Assembly (NCBI RefSeq): GCF_023856365.1
Contig: NC_064542.1
Span: forward strand, 6,441,363 to 6,505,362
DNA: 64,000 nucleotides
Direction of reading: 5' to 3'
Source: Brienomyrus brachyistius
Lineage: Eukaryota > Chordata > Actinopteri > Osteoglossiformes > Mormyridae
The notes under the pieces were generated by a model that saw only the letters and a program-made list of their open reading frames with translations, did not search any database and had not been told where the DNA came from. Positions within the stretch are counted from its first letter, which is position 1. Each line of letters begins with the position of its first letter. A program made the position numbers and the translations under genes. This document shows positions 54,200-64,000 of the stretch, piece after piece.

Positions 54200-54530
54200 A
54201 GTTTGACCTGTCAGAAGCCACTTCAAAGGACTACGGAGCTAAACCGTGTTGAGCCGGCGATGTCATCCAGTGCGTCATTGATACAGGGCAGTGGGTATAA
54301 GTTTTTCTGGGTGACAGTGCTTAGGTACCGGAAGTCCCCAAAAAAACGCCATGACCCATTCTTCTTCTGGACCACACTGCCGGTGCGGCCCACGGACTGT
54401 CCGAAGGTTCAGTGGCACCTGTTGCTGCCATCTCCTGAATCTTCTGCTCTGCTGCTTGACATTTTGCAATGGGCTGGGCCTCTCTGGTATCGATGTGGTG
54501 CTGGATGAGCGAGGAGGGGTGGCACCCGTG
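54200..54530 (-). pseudogene. gypsy reverse-transcriptase N-terminal remnant
   Basis: One - strand frame reads QHHIDTREAQPI, then EPSDSPWAAPAVW, the classic gypsy RT entry motif. After a frameshift, another frame reads GDFRYLSTVTQ, YPLPCINDALDDIAGS and TRFSS. The catalytic YxDD block is absent. Confidence 0.7.
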
Positions 54531-54699
54531 ATCCCGGACTCCTGTCAGCTCCTGTTTCCACCGACATCGCTGCTAACTTGATGACGAAGGGGTGAGAGTT
54601 CATTGGTGGGTGGTGCAGGCGGCAGCTCCCTTACGGCGTCGCCTGGCTGGAGTTTTTCCGAACAGCTGCGCAGGGTTGCGTCGGGATGCGAGGGCAGCG

Positions 54700-54746
54700 C
54701 AATCACGGCACGGGCGAAGTGGCTGACCTCTCCACAGTGGTAGCAA
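54700..54746 (-). pseudogene. gag-like zinc-knuckle remnant
   Basis: The - strand reads CYHCGEVSHFARAV. It keeps Cys-X2-Cys-X4-His of a CCHC knuckle, but the final Cys is lost. Confidence 0.5.
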
Positions 54747-54924
54747 GGGGTGTTGGATAATGGGTGACGCCCCAGCCTCACAGGGGCAACTTCGACAGGG
54801 CATAGCTGGCAGCCGGGGTGATGTAGCTGTCAGGGATGGGATCACCTCCACGCTCTCTCCAACTCTGCCAAGGCTTCAGCGAGTGCAGCTGGTGCCCACA
54901 GCTCTACATGCTTGTGCAGCCTCT

Positions 54925-54951
54925 CCAGTGCCAGTGCCAGTGCCAGTGCCT
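54925..54951. repeat. CCAGTG hexamer repeat, four to five units
   Basis: A short array inside the gag-like part of the gypsy element. Confidence 0.85.
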
Positions 54952-55389
54952 TGACATGGAGAGCCAGCTCCTCCTGCAATTTACTGGGGAAACGTGGATT
55001 GCCCTTCCGCGGAGGTCTACCACAATCACCCCCAAGGTTTCACTGCCCCACCTCTGCTGAGAACAGGGGATGCCAGGCACATTTATGAAAGGTGAAGCTC
55101 CGGGGGCTCATTTCCAGTGTAACACAAGAGCTTCAGGGTTGGTTTTCGCACAGCCCCTCTCTGTCACTGGCATGCGCTGCTGCGGAGCTGCGACTTAATC
55201 TTCTGGGTAGTGCGGTGGATGAGGAGCACTAGACCCATCAAGTTGGCCCAAAAAGATGCTGCGTTCCTGGGATTTCCCTCCCGTTAGCTGCTGTCCCTCT
55301 CTGCTATCATCTGGGAAGTTTGGCACGTAAGGTGCAGATGAAATCCTGACCTTGCGTCTCACTTCTGACATCAACATCACAACATCGGC

Positions 55390-55660
55390 ACGGTGAAACG
55401 TGTTTAGTGCAGAAGCGCATATACCATTTATTTAGCACAACTACCAGAAAAATACCATCAGCTGCACAGACTTGAGAAGTTATCAGTACACACTTTGACC
55501 AATACTCGTGTGGGGCGGGGGGTCATCAGTACACACATCGAACATCATCGGGGGAGGGGGGCGGGACATTATTATTTAACATTATTTACGCAAGAATTTA
55601 CATTATGTACAGTCTAGTGTAATGCATGCTGGTCGGCGGACGATTATGCTCCACAGTATG
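55390..55660 (-). repeat. LTR remnant (5' LTR of the gypsy element)
   Basis: Partner of 53190-53435. This copy has an extra stretch between the shared blocks, and the CATCAGTACACAC phrase appears nearly twice in it. The two LTRs have diverged heavily, so the insertion is old. Confidence 0.6.
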
Positions 55661-57791
55661 TTTCATCCAATGTTTGCCAAATGCTGTAAATAACCAAATA
55701 TATTAAGGCACAACTTTGCCTTCTCTTTTTTTTACTTAATTAATATGAACATGAATTGTGCCACTAATGTGATGAAACTAGAAAATACAGTGTATTATGC
55801 TAACAGTGGGGCTAAGTGTGCTAATTCCCTTTAAAATGAGCTGAGGTAAGGAAGGTATTAAGGATTTGGAACTGCAGGAACGCAAAATGACTTTCTTTGA
55901 GATCACACTTTACCTTCTGGGTTCCAATTTCCATTCCAGGAGTTTCCATGACAAATTAATTAAACTTTGTCACAACTGGGCGCTCTTTAACACATTAGCG
56001 GCTCGCTTAGGCGTTTAGCTCCCTAATCTCTGAGCGATTATCCAGTGGAATTTGATTACCTCAAGCATTTCAGCAAGCCTGAAAAACAGGCACTGCTATT
56101 TAAAAATGTCTTCGAAAATTTGCTGACATGCTTCAGCTGAAGTGCAATTTCTGTTCCCAGCTGGTGTTTTGTTGTTCCAGGCGTGGCGTTTGACTCCAGT
56201 GTCCTCCTGTGTCCAGTCAAGTGCCTGTCCTCAATCGGCTAATGAGGTCTGGAGAAGTGTTTGGTTGTGGCTGGTTATGTACTAATTGCGACTACAGGAC
56301 TGTAAAATTAAATCATCATCAGACACTGTATGAACTATTTGATATTAAGGGACTTTCTGCTTATTACAAGTGACACCAAATAGTGCAGTCCGGAGAATGA
56401 GCATCACCTGACCTTTGTCAATCACTGTCTGCATGCATTCTCAGTGTTTGTGCGTACAACTAAAATGGCATCGTTCATATTATTTCACAGTGTGTTTGAA
56501 CCGTGAAATAATTTTTCTATTACACTGGCGTTCGACCGCTCAGAACTGAATTGTAGCAGCTCCTTAGCTCAGCAAGAGATGTTGTTTTAGTCTTGCACCA
56601 CTAGCCACCCAGAAATGAGCAAAAGCCACCCAGGACAAGTGCTTCTCAGGATGGTTTAGTTCAAAATGGGGCCTGCAATGACTGAACGCAACGAGCGCGG
56701 GGTTCAGCCAAAGTCGACCAGGGCTGCTGAGACTGCCAAGTCAACAAACACATTGTTAGTTTTTCCCTTAACTTTGCCGGTGTCATGAAACGTACACGTT
56801 CCATAGCACTGCAGCCTGGCCAAGCATGTTTTAGCATTTCTGTTTGAGCAACAATAATTCCTCCATTTATAACGATCACAAACCCCTGTGAGTCTAAGAA
56901 TAGGAAACATCTGCTGACCCCAAATCAGCCAAATGCCACGGTCTCGCTTTGTTCCCCGGCTAAAATGTGACAGAAACAGAACATTGTACCAAACCTGGGA
57001 GCAGTGTTGACTGACCACTCAGGCCTGTAATTGCAAGCTTGAGTCTGTCTGTGGGTTTGTAGGTCGATGCAGGAGTGTATATAAACCCCCTATTAACCCA
57101 AAAGTAACTCCTACATTGTCGAAGACCACCCAAAACAAAACTGCATGTTATTGTAACCATAAGCTTGCTTAACGGGGGAGGCTTTCCTGTTTAATATTTT
57201 GAGTGTGTGGTTGAGTTATGAAAGCAACCAAAGTGCATGCAGTATGAATCACAGCACCCTCTGAATGGCCCTTATTACTCGCATTGCCAAACTCTGGGTT
57301 TTGTTTCAAAGGAAAGAAAACAGCACTTTAATTGTCCCTATCCAAGTGCTGTAAAATTACATCTACACATTTTACGGTAAAATAAAGAACACATTATGTG
57401 ATTTGCTTCACCTCCTTCTACTAGCTGAGAAGGTAATTACATGCACTATGGTAGGGCTGAGGAAACTCCTCCCCCACGATTTGAAATCACATTGCAATTA
57501 GCAAATATTTCACACTCCATTTACATTGCATAATGTATGTAGTTAGGTTCAGCCTCAGTGTTCGTGCGATAAGGATTTGAAGTGAAGTGGCTGTAAATGG
57601 ATTGTGCAAGCGTGTCTAAGTTGGCTGGATGATGAAGCTGAATTTCTAAACATGAGCGCTTTCCATGCTCTCCACAAATGTTTGATTCATATAGAGTGAA
57701 TAACTTAATTGAAATGGGATACGCGTTTCAGCGAAGAATGACAAAACCGGAGGAATTAAGTGCCAATCAATTTGAACCCTTGGTGAGTTGA

Positions 57792-57804
57792 ACCAGCAGG
57801 GGTC
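57792..57804 (+). promoter_or_regulatory. CTCF-like motif
   Basis: ACCAGCAGGGGTC is a moderate core match. Confidence 0.3.
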
Positions 57805-60429
57805 AGACTATAAACATTGTTTGTGAACTTCATGATGCCATGATGTGAACAACATTCGTCGCCAAAGGAATCGATTATTTGAATTATGTAACGCATGTCC
57901 CAGAATAGTAAATATATGCAAACTACAGAGTTGACTGGTGATTGTTTTCAAGACAGATTTTTTTTATTATTATTATTGTGCACCTGCTGGAAAACATCTT
58001 TGCTAGAAGTCAATTGTTAATTATCCCGTCTAATACAAATTTGCACGGATTATGTCTCTTGTAAAGAAGCCATATTCTTTTTTAGCAGAGCACTGTCTGA
58101 AATCTTAATTTAGTAATGTAACCGGAAACGTAGTGTATCGCATTTGGCTTTGGTCAGACATCTCAAAAACGTCCCGTAAGTGGCGCTCGTGTGCCGCAAA
58201 CGATGGGGCACGCAGATCTTTGGAGGGCTTCCAGGCGGAGGTCAGAGATACATCAGCCAAGCTTCGGAGCTCATGCAGTCATTTACCCTGTCAAAGAGCA
58301 TTATATATATATGCGCATGTGCTTCATCACTATTTAATCATTCACAACATGTCTATGTGTAATTTATGACTATAGCCTATTACTTAATTACATATCCTTG
58401 TTCGCGCAATGCAAACAATTAAAATACTTGCCTCAAATGAAAAGCGCCATTAATCACCATCATAATCAGCGTAACCGCAGGAAGACGAGAGACGGAAGCA
58501 GCGCCTGGACAGTAAGGACTGGCGGCAGCTCTGCTCCAGTTCACACCGCGAAACGGGGATTCTGGCTCGGCTGCGGGTCTGCAGTCAGATCAGCAATTTA
58601 ACATTCATTATCTGGAAACGCCGTACAGGACCTGCTGTTATTCGTTATCTAATTACTGATATTGTTCACTTTACTATTACTATTTCCTATGTTATCCAAA
58701 AAATGAATTTATCTATGGATAAAGTCTGAAGTCCTATGATAGCTCCTGCATTTTTAAACATATATTACATATATTACTCCAGACTAACAAAACTATAACG
58801 TAAAATGACATGTTTATGTAGATTTAAAAAATGCGAGGAAACAAGGAAAATCCATCCGTAAGCGCAGTGAAAGCAAAGCGGGAGCGACCTTCAGTGGCAC
58901 TGTGACGTACACCGTAAAATACATCATGGTGCCACTTGTAAAATGAACGGGGGCCAGACTGACTGAGGGTCTTGTCACAAATCGCAGGTTAATTCCCGGT
59001 CTCCAGTCAGCTGTTGCCTGAAGCGGCTTCTTCTGGCTGCACGATCCGAATAAATCAAGCAGTCGAAATTTACGAGGAACATGTATTCAGAATAATACAA
59101 TATGCGCCAGGGTCCTCGGCCACCCGCCTGCCTGCTGTCCAAGCCGGGCCTTGGAGGAATCCGCTTTTTTAATGTGAGAATCGCGGGAAAGACGTATTTA
59201 AGTGTGGATGTTAAATTAAGAGGAAAATTCACATTTTATTCATAATCTTTGTTATCCATAACTATGTAATGTTACAAATTTATACTTTGATAAATTGATT
59301 AAGTCAGGTCCCCTTTTGAGAGATGTCACATGATTAATAATGGTATGTAAAGGCCGAGGAACTAATGAAGTAGCATGCTCTTGTCTCGGCATTCATGCAT
59401 GTGCACACAGCAATAATTTATCCTTTAAATATAATGGTCTGGTAATATCCTTCCAAGAGGGAATAACCGACTGAGTGACCGAGTCAGAAACTCTCTATGC
59501 GCAGGATTATGTAACGTGGCAAAGGGTAAGTTTAGCTGCCTGAACTAACAGTGACAAGAAGGGAAGAGTTAAAATTCCAGTTTGGGCTGTGAGGGGGGGG
59601 GGTGAGTTGGGGACCCTGGTCTTCTGCACAGCTCTAATCTACATCGGATCCCCTTCTGTCCAAACCCAGAGTCGATCTTCAAAGCTCTTCTCGGCTGCAC
59701 CGCAGACATCTAAGGCATCAGATCAGGCCGGTGGAAACGAGGACGCATACAGTGTCTTAGCACCAAACTCAGTACCAGCACCTGTTATTTCACAAGACAC
59801 ACACTTTGGATTAAGACACAGAGACGTGGTTCTGGTGCCTGTGAGCCTCTGAGCCCCTGGGTCCTACAGAGGAGGTTGAAGATTGTTACCCTGACAATTC
59901 AGAGCACAGCAGACATGCGCCTCTGTAATCGAGGTCCGTTTTAATGGCCTCTGATGAACACTTGCACAGCCGGTGGCATTAGAAGGAGACATTTTTGCAG
60001 CATTGGAGGCTGGAAGCTGCACAGACAGACTGGCCAGTCCTGAAAGGCCTTTTAATAACCCCAACAGCATGAGAGCGCCTGTGTTCAGTAAAGCAGTCTA
60101 TTTCCGAGGGCCAATTTAGGGCTGTGCTGAAATAATAGTCGCCCTCGCTCCAGGACTCCCCCCAGCTGACCCAGAAGTGCTCACAGGCGCAGAGACATCT
60201 GCAGGGAACCCCCCCCCCCCCCCACATCCCATCAGCGATTTCAGAGACACGTCCAAACCAATCTGCTACACGTGTCTCTCTCATTCCCCTCCTCTGCCCC
60301 CCTTCTCTGAAAGCGTTATCTCTCACACCAGAATGAATAATCGCGTACTGGGCTGGGGATTGACTTGAAAAGTGAAGCTGCTTCCGTAATCTTCCCCCCA
60401 GAGACGCTGTTCTTCCTGCCATCCCAGTG

Positions 60430-60451
60430 CCCCCCCCCCCCCCCCCCCCCC
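60430..60451. repeat. poly-C run, 22 bases
   Basis: The longest homopolymer in the window. Another run of 15 C lies 220 bp upstream at 60209-60223. Confidence 0.95.
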
Positions 60452-60880
60452 GCAGGGCAGGCCCTCTCTCCCCAGCTTGCTTTCTCCCCTCTTGTTCCTT
60501 GGGCCCAGAAAGCTCTGCTATTTTTATTTCCTGTTTTCTCCCTCACTATCACCTTTCCTGATAGACAACATAGACAAGCCATAGCGTACCAGCATGATAT
60601 ATGTATTATATCATCTCAATGCATTGACCCCCCGACTGATTCACCTACGGGTAGCGATAATTTAACAGGAAATTAATGCACAATTTAATGGTTAAAGCCC
60701 CTAAAGTGCAACCTCTGTCTAGTAAAGGATTGGACACGTCTTGTTCCTGGAATGTGGGAAATCATGTAAATCATGAAAAATTCTTACCAATGTGGTTATG
60801 CAACCTTTTCCTGCACTACCTTGCATTTCTCCCTCACGTATGTTCAGTGTTCTCCACGCCTTGTGACCTTCAACACGTAC

Positions 60881-61345
60881 TGTGTCGTATCCCACAGGGT
60901 GGGGCCAGCCAGTTAGTGACAATTAGCACCCACATCTGCTGCACTCTGTTCATTAACCCCCTTCCCTCACACTATTGCTGCTTTTCCATGAGCCTTATTG
61001 AGAATTTCAGACTTGTCCTGTGGCTGTTCCTGTTCCCATTCCTGTTTCTGTTCCCGTTCCTGTTTCTGTTCCCGTTCCTGTTCCAGCCTGCCTTACCTGC
61101 TACTGCCCTTCCTTGTTCCTGTATCTTTCGGATCAACCTTGTATGTTCAACCCTTATTCTTTGTGCCTCCGTAGGGTTGATCTGTCAGTTTTCGACTGTT
61201 TTGGGCTTGTGACCCTGACCATGAGAATAGCTCAAAGGTTCTGGTATTGTCTGCCTGATCCATTTCATAAAGCCTTTGTTCTCCCATTTTTGGGTTTCAG
61301 TTTCTGTCCCAGCCGGTCCTGACAGACTGACCCAGTTTTTCCTCA
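60881..61345 (+). mobile_element. LTR-like repeat piece with an 18-bp internal tandem repeat
   Basis: The order CACAGGGTGGGGCCAGCC, pyrimidine-rich CTGTTCC repeats, GACTGTTTTGGGCTTGTGACC, CTGCCTGATCC, ATAAAGCCTTTGTTCTCCC and GTCCTGACAGA resembles LTRs of fish gypsy-type elements, with ATAAAG as a possible poly(A) signal. No coding part is attached. The match is by memory only. Confidence 0.35.
61024..61085. repeat. 18-bp tandem repeat (about 3.3 units)
   Basis: The unit CCTGTTTCTGTTCCCGTT is repeated with one variant unit. An open frame crosses it, giving a repeated Phe/Leu/Pro pattern, which is a by-product of the repeat. Confidence 0.85.
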
Positions 61346-61426
61346 TACAGCACCATCAAGTTTCTTTGGTCTAAGTAACAGTAAGTAAAGTTTTCTTGAA
61401 AAAAGAAACACTGGGAATCCAGTGGT

Positions 61427-61600
61427 GATTAAGCGGTTTCAATAATGGATTGGATGGATGGATGGATGGATGGATGGATGAATGGATGGATGGATGGGTG
61501 GATGTTTTATTGGCTATAGGCTCTGGGCCCCCCGCGACCCCATTGGGGATTAAGCGGTTTCGATAATGGATTGGATGGATGGATGTTTTCTTGGCTATAC
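61427..61600. repeat. duplicated GGAT-tailed repeat end
   Basis: GATTAAGCGGTTTC, then ATAATGGATTGGATGGATGG and GATGTTTTMTTGGCTATA occur twice, starting at 61427 and 61548. The first copy has a longer GGAT tract (to about 61505). Between them lies GGGCCCCCCGCGACCCC, the usual body of this fish repeat. Confidence 0.8.
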
Positions 61601-61696
61601 AAGCTACGAAGACCTTATCTGTGTGGAGGTTGAGACACTGAAAAGGCCCTATACAGTTTTCACAGATCCAAGAGAGCTCTCGTCATTTGCTTCTGT

Positions 61697-62386
61697 TTAA
61701 TGTACAAAATGTCTTGGTATGCTGAAGCATGAAGAGTTGCCTTCACTGGAACCAACCCCTGAAAAATAACCCCATATCATTATCCTTCCTCCATCAAACT
61801 TTACAGCTGGCACAGTGAAATCAGGCAGGTAACGTTCTCCTGGCATCTGCCGAACCCAGACTCGTCCATCAGACTGCCAGACAGAGAAGTGTGATTCATG
61901 ACTCCACAGAACACATTTCCACTGCTCCAGAGTCCACTGGCAGCGTGCTTTACACCATTCCCTCCAATGCTTGGCAATGCGAGGCTTGCAAACAGCTGCT
62001 CGGCCATGGAAGCCCATTCCAAGAAGCTCCCAGTGCATAGTTTGTGCTGGGATTAATGCCCGAAGAAGTTTGGTTGTCTTACACACTATGCGGCTCCGTA
62101 CTCAGCAACCTTGCTCTGTTACTTTACGTGGTCTGCCACTTCATGGCTGAGTTTCTGTTGTTCCGAAAATTTAACAAATTGACATATTGCGAAGGTGGCA
62201 CCCTATAACAATACCTCACTGAGCTCTTCAGAACGACACATTTCTTCACAAATGTTTGTAAACCTGACTGCATGGCGAGCTGCTTGATTTAATACAACCG
62301 TGGCAATGGGTCTAAGTGACACACCTGAATTAAAGGAGAGATTGAGAGGTATCCCTCAATCCCAATACTTATATCCATATAGTGTA
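61697..62386 (-). mobile_element. Tc1-like transposon fragment with dead transposase
   Basis: The - strand begins at a TA with TACACTATATGGA, a usual terminal sequence of one fish Tc1 family, at 62386. Inside, 62086-61697 is an open frame reading WREWCKARCQWTLEQWKC, then VLWSHESHFSVWQSDGRVWV and MPGERYLPD, matching the middle of a Tc1 transposase. The first catalytic Asp (expected WSDES) is His. The second Asp, the Glu and the right terminal repeat are missing, because similarity stops near 61697. It is of a different family from the element at 62570. Confidence 0.8.
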
Positions 62387-62464
62387 TGTTTTATTGTTTA
62401 ATCAGTTATGCTTTTAAATGTGCAGAAACTGGTTAATTATTACCTAATAAGAACACAATCCCAA

Positions 62465-62567
62465 AGTACACTCTCAGGAAAAAATTGTACCTTTGTCACT
62501 GGGGCTGTATCTTTGTAATTGTACCTTTTAAGGTGGACTCTGAAAACAGGTACAAACAGCATTAATG
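62465..62567. repeat. short MITE-like repeat scrap
   Basis: TACACTCTCAGGAAAAAATT, then GTACCTTTGTCACTGGGGC and GTACCTTTTAAGGTGGACTC resembles a frequent short palindromic fish repeat with GTACCTTTT ends. It is squeezed between two Tc1 copies. Confidence 0.5.
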
Positions 62568-62569
62568 TA

Positions 62570-64000
62570 CAAACCGGATTCCAAAAAAGTTGGGACACTA
62601 TACAAATCGTGAATAAAAACTGAATGCAATGATGTGGAGATGCCAACTTCTAATATGTTATTCAGAATAGAACATAAATCACGGAACAAAAGTTCAAACT
62701 GAGAAAATGTATCATTTTAAGGGAAAAATATGTTGATTCAAAATTTCATGGTGTCAACAAATCCCAAAAAAGTTGGGACAAGGCCATTTTCACCACTGTG
62801 TGGCATCTCCCCTTCTTCTTACAACACTCAACAGACGTCTGGGGACCGAGGAGACCAGTTTCTCAAGTTTAGAAATAGGAATGCTCTCCCATTCTTGTCT
62901 AATACAGGCCTCTAACTGTTCAATCGTCTTGGGCCTTCTTTGTCGCACCTTCCTCTTTATGATGCGCCAAATGTTCTCTATAGGTGAAAGATCTGGACTG
63001 CAGACTGGCCATTTCAGTACCCGGATCCTTCTCCTACGCAGCCATGATGTTGTGATTGATGCAGAATGTGGTCTGGCATTATCTTGTTGAAAAATGCAGG
63101 GTCTTCCCTGAAACAGATGATGTCTGGATGGGAGCATATGTTGTTCTAGAACCTGAATATATTTTTCTGCATTGATGGTGCCTTTCCAGACATGCAAGCT
63201 GCCCATGCCACACGCACTCATGCAACCCCATACCATCAGAGATGCAGGCTTCTGAACTGAGCGTTGATAACAACTTGGGTTGTCCTTGTCCTCTTTGGTC
63301 CGGATGACATGGCGTGCCAGATTTCCAAAAAGAACTTCGAATCGTGACTCGTCTGACCACAGAACAGTCTTCTATTTTGCCACACTCTATTTTAAATGAT
63401 CCCTGGCCCAGTGAAAACGCCTGAGCTTGTGGATCTTGCTTAGAAATGGCTTCTTCTTTGCACTGTAGAGTTTCAGCTGGCAACGGCGGATGGCACGGTG
63501 GATTGTGTTCACTGACAATGGTTTCTGGAAGTATTCCTGAGCCCATTCTGTGATTTCCTTTACAGTAGCATTCCTGTTTATGGTGCAGTGTCGTTTAAGG
63601 GCCCGGAGATCACGGGCATCCAGTATGGTTTTACGCCCTTGACCCTTACGCCCAGAGATTGTTCCAGATTCTCTGAATCTTCGGATGATGTTATGCACAG
63701 TTGATGATGATAACTGCAAAGTCTTTGCAATTTTTCGCTGGGTAACACCTTTCTGATATTGCTCCACTATCTTTCTGCGCAACATTGTGGGAATTGGTGA
63801 TCCTCTACCCATCTTGGCTTCTGAGAGACACTGCCACTCTGAGAAGCTCTTTTTATACCCAATCATGTTGCCAATTGACCTATTTAGTGTTAATTGGTCT
63901 TCCAGCTCCTCGTTATGCTCAAATGTACTTTTTCCAGCCTCTTATTGCTACTTGTCCCAACTTTTTTGGGATTTGTTGACACCGTGAAATTTTGAATCAA
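62570..64000 (-). mobile_element. Tc1-like transposon, nearly complete, cut by the window end
   Basis: The left end abuts a TA at 62568-62569. The left terminal repeat carries two direct repeats, CCAAAAAAGTTGGGACA at about 62581 and CCCAAAAAAGTTGGGACA at about 62763, an IR/DR layout. The right inner repeat (63953-64000) is the inverted match: its reverse complement equals 62732-62780 apart from single changes. The outer right repeat lies beyond the window. The element carries one transposase gene on the - strand. Confidence 0.93.
62790..63812 (-). pseudogene. Tc1 transposase (DD34E), full length but with two in-frame TAG codons
   Basis: Tc1 transposases bind the terminal repeats and cut and paste the element at TA sites. 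The frame runs 340 codons plus the TGA stop region without any indel, from MGRGSPIPTMLRR to GDATQW, the usual length. Seen: two helix-turn-helix regions in the first 110 residues (IVEQYQKGVTQRKIAKTL; RKGQGRK hook), catalytic Asp in LWSDESRF, Asp in FQQDNARPH and Glu in [11 protein letters not shown], with exactly 34 residues between the last two (DD34E). TAG stops at 63387-63389 and 63372-63374 lie where related transposases have Trp, just before the first catalytic Asp, so this copy cannot make a full protein. The start is the Met of MGRGS. An upstream in-frame Met at 63866 is less likely. Confidence 0.92.

Larger units (their letters stand above)
53190..55660 (-). mobile_element. degraded Ty3/gypsy LTR retrotransposon, internally deleted
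   Basis: Read on the - strand, the parts come in the order LTR remnant (about 55660-55390), gag-like zinc knuckle (about 54746-54700), reverse-transcriptase fragment (about 54530-54200), integrase zinc-binding fragment (about 53896-53640) and LTR remnant (about 53435-53190). This is the Ty3/gypsy order. Most of the RT, RNase H and integrase catalytic regions are missing or unreadable, and the frame shifts several times. The element is only about 2.5 kb, against 5 kb or more for an intact one. It is clearly dead. Confidence 0.75.
55661..60880. other. non-coding sequence, no gene seen
   Basis: No supported gene. 55830-56130 and 57420-57760 have homeodomain-core density and balanced composition suggestive of conserved regulatory DNA. 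A CTCF-like ACCAGCAGGGGTC lies at 57792-57804 (+). C-runs lie at 60209-60223 (15) and 60430-60451 (22). Confidence 0.55.

Noticed and set aside
60676..61212. 178-codon + strand frame with repeated Phe/Leu/Pro
   Set aside because: The repeated part is just the 18-bp DNA repeat, and the remainder falls in an LTR-like piece. No start context or domain supports a gene.

Overview
The window looks like ray-finned (teleost-type) fish DNA: about 64 kb of mostly non-coding sequence around one recognisable protein-coding gene, a two-exon Msx homeobox gene on the + strand. The call of fish rests on Tc1-type transposons of the kind spread through fish genomes, a degraded Ty3/gypsy element, tRNA-derived SINE pieces, many CA/GT and GGAT microsatellites and long C/G homopolymers. 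I cannot name the species.

Layout. 1-42.3 kb: no gene that I can support. It holds a scrambled Tc1 remnant (about 5.18-5.72 kb), three SINE pieces (10.6, 20.5 and 31.5 kb), a 17-copy minisatellite (16.5-17.25 kb), an isolated CpG-rich block (about 29.08-29.56 kb), a compound AGCAGT/AGCATT repeat with a 158-bp internal duplication (33.6-34.0 kb), interspersed-repeat scraps and scattered CTCF-like motifs. 42.36-45.7 kb: the msx2-type gene, with a compact CCAAT-bearing upstream region, exon 1 (42745-43084), a 1162-bp GT-AG intron, exon 2 (44247-44674) and an A/T-rich 3' untranslated region with candidate poly(A) signals near 45.63-45.67 kb. The spliced protein is 255 residues. 45.7-53.2 kb: non-coding, with two large dinucleotide repeats and blocks that look like conserved regulatory DNA. 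53.19-55.66 kb: a decayed, internally deleted Ty3/gypsy retrotransposon on the - strand, with LTR remnants at both ends. 55.66-60.9 kb: non-coding. 60.9-64.0 kb: a pile-up of repeats, namely an LTR-like piece, a duplicated GGAT repeat, a Tc1 fragment, a MITE-like scrap and a nearly intact Tc1 element whose transposase carries just two in-frame stops. The window edge cuts its right terminal repeat.

Reading. A developmental transcription-factor gene alone in a gene-poor, enhancer-like landscape is what is known for MSX2 loci in vertebrates. Most ORFs over 60 codons outside msx2 and the transposons look like chance frames. I found no CRISPR, operon or other prokaryotic feature and no convincing new biological system. 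The best leads are the msx2 flanking regulatory candidates, the isolated CpG block, the young Tc1 copy with paired nonsense codons and the structured tandem repeats. All similarity statements are from reading and memory of families; no search was run.
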